DNA of 5,907 bases, taken from assembly GCA_039188505.1 (NCBI GenBank), contig JBCCZC010000376.1:1-5907 (forward strand). The letters are read 5' to 3'. Positions 1 through 5,532 of this stretch are shown here, one piece after another (position 1 is the first letter of the stretch; each line of letters starts with the position of its first letter). A program made the position numbers and the translations under genes. Source of the DNA: JBCCZC01 sp039188505 (GTDB lineage Bacteria > Pseudomonadota > Gammaproteobacteria > Xanthomonadales > SZUA-38). A model generated the notes under the pieces. That model had not been told where the DNA came from. It did no database searches and saw nothing but the letters and a program-made list of their open reading frames with translations.

Positions 1-1841
1 ACGACGTGGAAGACGACGTCGAGGACGACGTAGAAGACGACGTCGAGGACGACGTCGAGGACGACGTTGAGGACGACGTTGAGGATGACGTTGAGGACGA
101 CGTTGAGGACGACGTTGAGGACGACGTTGAGGACGACGTCGAGGACGACGTGGAAGACGACGTCGAGGACGACGTAGAAGACGACGTCGAGGACGACGTC
201 GAGGACGACGTTGAGGACGACGTAGAAGACGACGTAGAAGACGACGTAGAGGACGACGTCGAGGACGACGTCGAGGACGACGTCGGCGACGTTGTGGAAT
301 CCGACCTGGAGGACGACCTCGAGCAGGACGCAGCTGACGAGGTCGAATCCACCATCGCAGACCGGCTCGAAGAGATTGCCGAAGCCGAGACAGGCGCGGC
401 GATCGAGTCGACCCTCGAAGCAACTCTCGAGGAAACCGCAGCACAGCTTGCCGAGGAATCGGCCGCCGCGGCCGCGGAAGCCGCTGAAGCGGCACTCGAG
501 GATGCCGCAGAGCCTGAAGAACCTCCCGGGGAAGAGCCGGAAAGCGTCGCGGACCCGGATGAAGCTGTCCCGGCTGACGGCGAACCGGACAACCAGGCTT
601 CAGTGCCGCCCGCGGTAAGCCCTCCGGCCGCTTCGAGTACACCGGTCGTCGCCGCGCCGCCGTCGCCGTCTCCCGGAGGCGGCCAGACTCCGGCGACGAC
701 GACGCCTTCCGGCGACGACGGACAGGCGGCAATGGCAGACGGCCGCGTAGCCCGGGGCACGAACCGGCTGCTCGAGGAAATCGACGATCAAGGCTTCGCC
801 TACGCCGCACGGGAATGGCTGGTGGCCGTCTCACCGACGGAGTTCGATACGCTCCTGGCGGCGGGCTACTCCCCGGTACGTTCGCGCCCGCTGGCCGAGC
901 TGGATCTCGTTCTCGTGACCTTCGAGGCGCCACCGGGTTTCAACCTCGAACGCGAGCGCGCGACGCTCCAAGCCGTCGCCGCAGGTGGCGCTGTGGACCG
1001 CAACCACCTCTACCAGCCAGTGAGCCAGCCGGCAGGGGCGCCAGCGCCAGCCACACTCATGACCCTGCCTGCGACTTCGGGCGACGCTGCGGTTCCGATC
1101 GGCATGATCGACACCGATGTGGACGTCGCCCACCCGCTCCTCGACCAGGCGAACCTCAAGACCGCGGCCTTCACCGGTTACGAAATGCCTCGCCCGACGG
1201 CGCACGGCACGATGGTCGCTTCGATCCTGGCGGGCCGGGCCGACGACTATCGGGGACTGCTGCCGCGGGCCCGACTGCTCGCCGCTTCTGTCTTTGTCCA
1301 GATGCCGACCGGCACCCACTACGCCACCACGGAGAGCCTGCTCGAGGCCCTCAACTGGACGATCGAGGAAGGCGCCCGGGTCGTGAACATGAGTCTGACC
1401 GGCCCCCCGAACGCCGTGCTTCGCCGCGGTATCCTGCGCGCTCGCGCCCGCGGCGCCATCGTCGTCGCCGCCGTAGGGAACGCCGGACCGGCCGCGGCAC
1501 CGCTCTACCCCGCAGCGTACGAAGAGGTCGTGGCCGTCACCGCGGTCAACGGATCGCGCCGTATTTATCGTCTGGCTAATCGCGGCAACCACGTCGACTT
1601 CGCGGCCCCGGGCGTCGACGTGCTCCACGCTGGAGCCGGCCGGTCGCGCGCCACGTCATCGGGCACGTCGCTCGCCACCCCCTTCGTCGCCGCGGCCCTT
1701 GCGGCATCGGCGGAAGCGGGACAAGACTGGCCCTCGGCCCTCGAGGAACTCGCCGCAACCGCCGTCGATCTCGGCGCCGACGGCTTCGACCCGGTCTACG
1801 GACACGGACTGATCATGCCCACCGCCGGAGGCGGCCAATGA
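1..1841 (+). CDS. Subtilisin-like (S8) serine protease with acidic VEDD-repeat N-terminus, 5'-partial
   Basis: The reading frame is open at the left edge (first whole codon at 3), so the true start and any signal peptide lie outside. The GTG at 6 is a repeat Val codon, not a credible start. Counting that Val as residue 1: 1-93 are perfect VEDD repeats, 94-150 a decayed form of the same four-residue period, about 165-245 a Pro/Ser/Thr/Gly-rich linker, about 250-340 a probable propeptide-like region, and about 362-605 the S8 peptidase domain. Catalytic Asp369 (MIDTDVD), His400 (AHGTMVASILAG), oxyanion Asn492 (GNAGP) and Ser555 (SGTSLATPFVAA) have normal subtilase spacing, so the enzyme should be active. 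DTD replaces the usual DTG. Residues 1-246 contain a single basic residue (Arg120). The stop overlaps the next gene by four bases. Secretion to the envelope or outside is inferred. The family call is firm; substrate and repeat function are unknown. Confidence 0.9.
   Translation, partial: DVEDDVEDDVEDDVEDDVEDDVEDDVEDDVEDDVEDDVEDDVEDDVEDDVEDDVEDDVEDDVEDDVEDDVEDDVEDDVEDDVEDDVEDDVEDDVGDVVESDLEDDLEQDAADEVESTIADRLEEIAEAETGAAIESTLEATLEETAAQLAEESAAAAAEAAEAALEDAAEPEEPPGEEPESVADPDEAVPADGEPDNQASVPPAVSPPAASSTPVVAAPPSPSPGGGQTPATTTPSGDDGQAAMADGRVARGTNRLLEEIDDQGFAYAAREWLVAVSPTEFDTLLAAGYSPVRSRPLAELDLVLVTFEAPPGFNLERERATLQAVAAGGAVDRNHLYQPVSQPAGAPAPATLMTLPATSGDAAVPIGMIDTDVDVAHPLLDQANLKTAAFTGYEMPRPTAHGTMVASILAGRADDYRGLLPRARLLAASVFVQMPTGTHYATTESLLEALNWTIEEGARVVNMSLTGPPNAVLRRGILRARARGAIVVAAVGNAGPAAAPLYPAAYEEVVAVTAVNGSRRIYRLANRGNHVDFAAPGVDVLHAGAGRSRATSSGTSLATPFVAAALAASAEAGQDWPSALEELAATAVDLGADGFDPVYGHGLIMPTAGGGQ
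3..284 (+). repeat. 12-bp in-frame tandem repeat encoding (VEDD)n
   Basis: Twenty-three complete 12-base units (6-281) encode Val-Glu-Asp-Asp without any amino-acid change, and the array continues past the left edge. Variation is synonymous only: the Val codon is GTC, GTT, GTA or GTG, Glu is GAG or GAA, and one Asp is GAT (84-86). A 12-unit (144-bp) higher-order period is visible: bases 1-79 are identical to 145-223. Because the unit is a multiple of three, gain or loss of units changes length without breaking the frame. Confidence 0.97.
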
Positions 1842-2731
1842 AGATTCGAATCGCCACACTACTGACCTGCCTCGCGGGGGCCGCAACCGCGCAGGACTCG
1901 CCGTTCGCGCTCTCTGTCTCGGCGGGTGCGGAGTACGACAGCAACGTCGCAATCAGCGAGATCGACCAGAATTCGAGGCTGGGCGACTGGGCAACGCTGG
2001 GGGAGCTCGCCCTCGACTACGAGCGCCAGCTGGGTACGGCGACGAGCATGGATGTCGGCTATGCCTACTCGTCGACGGCCTACCAGGAGCTCGACACGTT
2101 CGACCGGGCGACGCACACGGCCAAGCTTCGCCTCGACCACGAATTTGGCAGCTTCGACGGGGACGTCTCTTACTACCGCATCCACGCCCGTCTCGACGAC
2201 GAGGGCCTCTTCGACATGGATCGCTACGAGGTGAGCCTCAGCCGCTTCGTCGCCAAGGGCCACCTCCTCCGAGGCGCGATCACCCACGCGGAGACCACCT
2301 TCGAGGATCGCGGGCGACGCGATTCGGACGACCAAACGATCGGCGTCGACTGGTACTACTTCGCCAACGGAGTCCGCCGGTACTTCCTGGCAAGCTTTGA
2401 CTATCGCGAATCCGACGCCGTCGGCCAGCAGTTCGATTACGACGCCCACATCCTCAAGCTGAAGGCGAACCAGCGGATCCAGTTCCGCGGACGGGACGCA
2501 CGCCTGTCCCTCGAGTGGCGCTACGAGGATCGCGCCTACGGTGGCCTCACGCCATCGATCGGCGCGGCCCGGGACGATTCCCGCTCGCGCATCCGGCTCG
2601 GCGCCGTGCTGCCGCTGACGGACCGCGTGGCCATCGAGACGCGGGTCACCTATGACGTCCACGACTCGAATCTGCCGAGCGCCGATTACACCTCCGAGGT
2701 CTTCAGCGTGCAGCTCGTCGGGGACTTCTGA
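1838..2731 (+). CDS. Outer-membrane beta-barrel protein with signal peptide
   Basis: This is a 297-residue protein with a short Sec signal peptide (MKIRIATLLTCLAGAATA, probable cleavage before QDSP). It then has alternating polar/hydrophobic segments rich in Tyr, Phe, Asp and Arg, typical of beta-strands joined by acidic turns, and ends in Phe (VQLVGDF) as outer-membrane barrels do. The first mature strand, SAGAEYDSNVA, resembles the opening strand of DUF560/Slam-like and related proteobacterial barrels, but no Slam-type TPR region is present. A GGAGG Shine-Dalgarno (1827-1831) lies six bases before the ATG, inside the protease gene, and the ATGA overlap (1838-1841) implies translational coupling. 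Co-expression with the protease suggests a joint envelope role, such as anchoring, export or being its client; this is inference. The barrel call is good; the exact family is not recognised. Confidence 0.78.
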   Translation: MKIRIATLLTCLAGAATAQDSPFALSVSAGAEYDSNVAISEIDQNSRLGDWATLGELALDYERQLGTATSMDVGYAYSSTAYQELDTFDRATHTAKLRLDHEFGSFDGDVSYYRIHARLDDEGLFDMDRYEVSLSRFVAKGHLLRGAITHAETTFEDRGRRDSDDQTIGVDWYYFANGVRRYFLASFDYRESDAVGQQFDYDAHILKLKANQRIQFRGRDARLSLEWRYEDRAYGGLTPSIGAARDDSRSRIRLGAVLPLTDRVAIETRVTYDVHDSNLPSADYTSEVFSVQLVGDF

Positions 2732-2872
2732 GTCGATTTCCGGCATCGGCCAACCCCAGCCGTCCGGTTCCTTGAATCTTCCACTGGCAGACATCGTCGA
2801 ATTCGGCGGCGCGTCCAGGTGCTGCGGTCGAAGCCTGCTGCCCGGAAACTGCGTGGCACGTGCGGCGGTCGC

Positions 2873-2904
2873 TATAATCGCGACGTTCCAACCGGAGATA
2901 TCCC
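2873..2904 (+). promoter_or_regulatory. Probable sigma70 promoter -10 and ribosome binding site of rimO
   Basis: A perfect TATAAT (2873-2878) sits in otherwise GC-rich DNA. Transcription would start near 2885, giving a leader of about 20 bases. No good -35 hexamer is visible at 16-18 bases spacing. GGAGA (2894-2898) lies six bases before the TTG start at 2905 and supports that start. The rest of the 173-base gap (2732-2872) shows only a weak imperfect hairpin (about 2740-2767, CCGG/CCGG plus CGGC/GCCG, no T-tract) that might end the upstream transcript. Confidence 0.6.
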
Positions 2905-4233
2905 TTGAGCAACGCCGCCCCGAAAGTTGGCTTCGTTAGCCTCGGCTGTCCGAAGGCCCTCGTCGATTCCGAACGCATCCTCACGCAGTTGCGGATGGAT
3001 GGCTACGACCTCGTGCCCAGCTACGACGACGCCGACGTCGTCGTCGTGAATACCTGCGGTTTCATCGACAGCGCCAAGGCGGAGTCGCTCGAGGCGATCG
3101 GAGAGGCGCTCGAGGAGAACGGCCGGGTAATCGTCACCGGCTGCATGGGCGCGGATCCGGAGGACATCACGTCCATCCATCCCAAGGTGCTCAGCGTTAC
3201 GGGACCGCAGCAGTACGAGGAGGTCGTTGGCGCCGTCCATGAGCACGTCCCGACGACGCAGGAGCACGATCCCTTCGTGGATCTCGTGCCGCCCCAGGGC
3301 ATCAAGCTGACGCCCCGGCATTACGCCTATCTGAAGATCTCCGAGGGATGCAATCACAAGTGCAGCTTCTGCATCATCCCCTCGATGCGAGGACGGCTCG
3401 CGAGCCGACCCATCGAGGAGGTGCTGGCCGAAGCCCATCGTCTGGTCCGCGCTGGCGTCCGCGAACTGCTCGTCATCTCCCAGGACACGAGCGCCTACGG
3501 TTCAGACCTGCGCTACCAGGAAGGCATGTTCCGGGGCCGCACCTGGCAAACCCGCTTCCGGGATCTCTGCCAGGCGCTCGGAGAGCTCGACGCGTGGGTG
3601 CGGCTGCACTATGTCTATCCCTACCCGCACGTGGACGAGGTGATCCCGCTGATGCTCGAGGGCGGGCTCCTGCCCTACCTCGACGTTCCCTTCCAGCACG
3701 GCAGCCCGACCGTTCTGAAGGCCATGCGGCGCCCGGCGGCATCGGGCAACACGCTGGAGCGGATCCACGCCTGGCGCGGCATCTGCCCGGATCTTGCGAT
3801 CCGCAGCACCTTCATCGTCGGTTTTCCCGGCGAAACGGACGACGACTTCGAGCGCCTGCTCGACTTTCTCGACGAGGCCCAGCTCGACCGCGTGGGCTGC
3901 TTCCAGTACTCGCCGGTCGAAGGGGCGGCCGCGAACGGTCTGCCCGATCCCGTGCCCGAGGGAGTTGCCGAGGAGCGCTGGCATCGGTTCATGGAACACC
4001 AGGCCGGGATCAGCGAGGCACGCCTCGCGAGCCGCATCGGTACGGAGACGGTCGTGATCGTGGACGGCGAGGACGAGGAGGGGCGCCTGGTTGCCCGGGC
4101 ACCCTGGGATGCGCCCGACATCGACGGGGTCGTGCTCCTCGAGGGCACGGTAGACGCCGCCCCTGGCGAGTTCCTCAAGGTTCGGATCATCGATAGCGAC
4201 GCCTACGACCTGACCGCCATCCCGGTGCCATGA
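2905..4233 (+). CDS. rimO: Ribosomal protein S12 methylthiotransferase RimO
   Basis: RimO is a cytoplasmic radical-SAM enzyme with two iron-sulfur clusters that adds a beta-methylthio group to the conserved Asp (Asp88/89) of ribosomal protein S12. The 442-residue length and near-continuous similarity to E. coli RimO (441 aa) make this secure. Domains in order are: N-terminal MTTase domain with cluster ligands Cys15 (SLGCPKA), Cys51 (NTCGFID) and Cys80 (TGCMG); radical-SAM core with Cys149, Cys153 and Cys156 (SEGCNHKCSFCIIP); and a C-terminal TRAM domain from about 372. RimO hallmarks LHYVYPYPHVDEVIPLM and STFIVGFPGET are present. The start is TTG: the encoded N-terminus aligns with the family, GGAGA is correctly spaced, and the first internal Met (31) would remove Cys15. 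The stop overlaps the next start (ATGA, 4230-4233). Confidence 0.97.
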   Translation: MSNAAPKVGFVSLGCPKALVDSERILTQLRMDGYDLVPSYDDADVVVVNTCGFIDSAKAESLEAIGEALEENGRVIVTGCMGADPEDITSIHPKVLSVTGPQQYEEVVGAVHEHVPTTQEHDPFVDLVPPQGIKLTPRHYAYLKISEGCNHKCSFCIIPSMRGRLASRPIEEVLAEAHRLVRAGVRELLVISQDTSAYGSDLRYQEGMFRGRTWQTRFRDLCQALGELDAWVRLHYVYPYPHVDEVIPLMLEGGLLPYLDVPFQHGSPTVLKAMRRPAASGNTLERIHAWRGICPDLAIRSTFIVGFPGETDDDFERLLDFLDEAQLDRVGCFQYSPVEGAAANGLPDPVPEGVAEERWHRFMEHQAGISEARLASRIGTETVVIVDGEDEEGRLVARAPWDAPDIDGVVLLEGTVDAAPGEFLKVRIIDSDAYDLTAIPVP

Positions 4234-5258
4234 GTCGCGGCGGGCTGTCGGGCCCCAGCGAACTCGCCCTCCGGCATGCCGGGCGCATTGCGAAGCCCGG
4301 GCTGTTGCTCGTGAACCCGCCGGCCGATGGGGTCGTTCCCGCTCTCGAAGAGGCCGGCGCCGTCGACATGCAGGTCAACGTGTGGCGCCGCTCCGCCGAG
4401 CGGTCCATCCGCACGACGTCCGCCGAGGTGACGCTCGACCTGACGCCAGCGGCGGGCGAGGCGGCGGGCGCTCTGCTCTACATTCCGCGGGAGAAGGCAC
4501 TGGCGAGCGCCATGGTCGGCTTGCTCGCCACCCGCCTGCAGCGCGCAGGCACGCTCTGGGTCGTCGGCGACAACCGGGCGGGCGGCAAATCGGCCGACCG
4601 TCTTCTCGGAGCGCGCTTCGGTACCGTTCGGAAGGTCGACGCCGCGCGTCGTTCCAGCCTGTTCGAAGCGACGGGACCTCACGCCGCGTCAGCGCCGGCG
4701 TTCACACCGGAGCAGTTCGAGATTTCGATCGGCGGGCGCGAGCTCACGCTCTGCACCCTGCCTGGCGTGTTCAGCGCCGGCCGGCTCGACACTGCAACCG
4801 CGCTCCTGCTCGAGCACCTGCCGCCTCTCGACGGCCGGATCCTCGATTTCGGCTGCGGCTGTGGCGTGATCGGCGCCGTTGTCGCCGCCGGGAATCCGCA
4901 AACGGACGTGACCCTGCTTGATGATTCGATCTTTGCCGTCGCGGCGAGCAGGGCGACGCTCGCGGCCAACGCTCTCCAGGGGCGTGTCGTGCCCTCCGAC
5001 GGCCTGATGGATGTCGAGGGCAGCTTCGACGCCATCATTTCGAACCCGCCCTTCCACCAGGGGGCCGACACCGACTATGACGTGGCCGAAGGCCTCATCG
5101 CTTCGGCGCCGGAGCGCCTTTTCCGCGGCGGGCAGCTGCTCATCGTCGCCAACGATTTCCTCGATTACGGCCGGCGCATGCGCGATGCCTTCGGCAACTG
5201 CGAGATCCTTGCCCAGGCGCGCGGCTTTCGCGTCTACTGCTCCCGACGTTCGCGGTAG
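4230..5258 (+). CDS. rsmC: 16S rRNA (guanine1207-N2)-methyltransferase, RsmC-like
   Basis: This is a 342-residue SAM-dependent methyltransferase (E. coli RsmC is 343 aa) predicted to methylate N2 of G1207 in helix 34 of 16S rRNA within the 30S subunit. The N-terminal half (about 1-165) is the degenerate, non-catalytic methyltransferase-like domain of the RsmC/RlmG group. The C-terminal half has LPGVFSAGRLDTATALLLEHL, SAM-binding motif I (LDFGCGCGVIG, Asp206-Gly212) and catalytic NPPF at 272-275 (SNPPFHQGADTD). The RsmC-like tail GGQLLIVANDFLDY is followed by FRVY. It overlaps rimO by four bases and has no clear Shine-Dalgarno, so translation probably depends on coupling to rimO. RlmG (23S G1835) is the main alternative; the shared motifs and tail favour RsmC. 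Confidence 0.85.
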   Translation: MSRGGLSGPSELALRHAGRIAKPGLLLVNPPADGVVPALEEAGAVDMQVNVWRRSAERSIRTTSAEVTLDLTPAAGEAAGALLYIPREKALASAMVGLLATRLQRAGTLWVVGDNRAGGKSADRLLGARFGTVRKVDAARRSSLFEATGPHAASAPAFTPEQFEISIGGRELTLCTLPGVFSAGRLDTATALLLEHLPPLDGRILDFGCGCGVIGAVVAAGNPQTDVTLLDDSIFAVAASRATLAANALQGRVVPSDGLMDVEGSFDAIISNPPFHQGADTDYDVAEGLIASAPERLFRGGQLLIVANDFLDYGRRMRDAFGNCEILAQARGFRVYCSRRSR

Positions 5259-5338
5259 GGATCGCAACAGACCGCAATTTCGGCAACGCGCGAGCCGACC
5301 CCGATGAGACCCATCGCACGTTAGCGCGATCGGATTTG

Positions 5339-5367
5339 AAAGATCCTTGGACACCTCCGGGTCTTTT
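5339..5367 (+). terminator. Candidate intrinsic, possibly bidirectional terminator
   Basis: AAAGATCC (5339-5346) pairs with GGGTCTTT (5359-5366) as eight base pairs including one G-U. The stem is extended by GGA/TCC (5349-5351 with 5356-5358) around a CACC loop, and a short T run closes it. The A-rich left arm would serve as a T-tract on the opposite strand. It lies about 80 bases after the rsmC stop and before the hvfA promoter region, a sensible place to separate the two units. The T-tract is short, so strength is uncertain. Confidence 0.42.
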
Positions 5368-5398
5368 GTCTGTGAAGGGCGGCACCTGCCCCCGAACG

Positions 5399-5414
5399 CC
5401 GGTACTTGTGCCGG
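5399..5414. repeat. Inverted repeat upstream of hvfA
   Basis: CCGGTACTTGTGCCGG forms a seven-pair imperfect palindrome (one T-G mismatch in DNA, a G-U pair in RNA) with a two-base centre. It lies about 120 bases before the hvfA start and just before an AT-richer stretch. It could be a regulator binding site or a second transcript-end hairpin. No known operator is recognised. Confidence 0.3.
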
Positions 5415-5428
5415 GTGTGATGTTGGCT

Positions 5429-5459
5429 TTAACGTTTGGCGCTAAGGAAGGGCTAAATT
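5429..5459 (+). promoter_or_regulatory. Weak candidate promoter for hvfA in AT-richer stretch
   Basis: TTAACG (5429-5434) resembles a -35, with CTAAAT (5453-5458) or TAAATT (5454-5459) as a poor -10 at 18-19 bases. Bases about 5421-5470 are clearly more AT-rich than their surroundings, which is where a promoter is expected. Downstream lie CACAT-N9-ATGTG (5462-5480) and GCGGC-N5-GCCGC (5493-5507), which could be operators or leader hairpins. I see no convincing Fur, CRP or ECF-sigma site. HvfA-type operons in other bacteria are often metal- or ECF-sigma-controlled; that is family knowledge, not seen here. Confidence 0.25.
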
Positions 5460-5532
5460 TTCACATTACCTTCCGATGTGTCAGTCAATCGCGCGGCGCT
5501 AGGCCGCTGAATCAATGGAGAGGATTTCTCAC

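Noticed and set aside
1..284. CRISPR-like or non-coding satellite array
   Set aside because: Units are contiguous 12-mers with no spacers, and variation is strictly synonymous in one reading frame, so it is a coding repeat.
831..1628. Long antisense and alternative-frame open frames across the subtilase, rimO and rsmC genes
   Set aside because: High GC removes stop codons from other frames; their translations are Arg/Pro/Gly-rich with no family motifs and they overlap well-supported genes.
2652..2939. 95-codon + strand open frame bridging the barrel gene and rimO
   Set aside because: Overlaps both genes out of frame, contains the TATAAT promoter element and shows no protein motif.
5416..5465. 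TGTGA (5416-5420) and TCACA (5461-5465) as a CRP site
   Set aside because: The half-sites are 40 bases apart, far from the six-base spacing of a CRP operator.
5515..5532. Upstream in-frame ATG as start of hvfA
   Set aside because: It would add six residues (MERISH) before the signal peptide and would place the good GGAGAGGA inside the coding sequence; the ATG at 5533 is better spaced.
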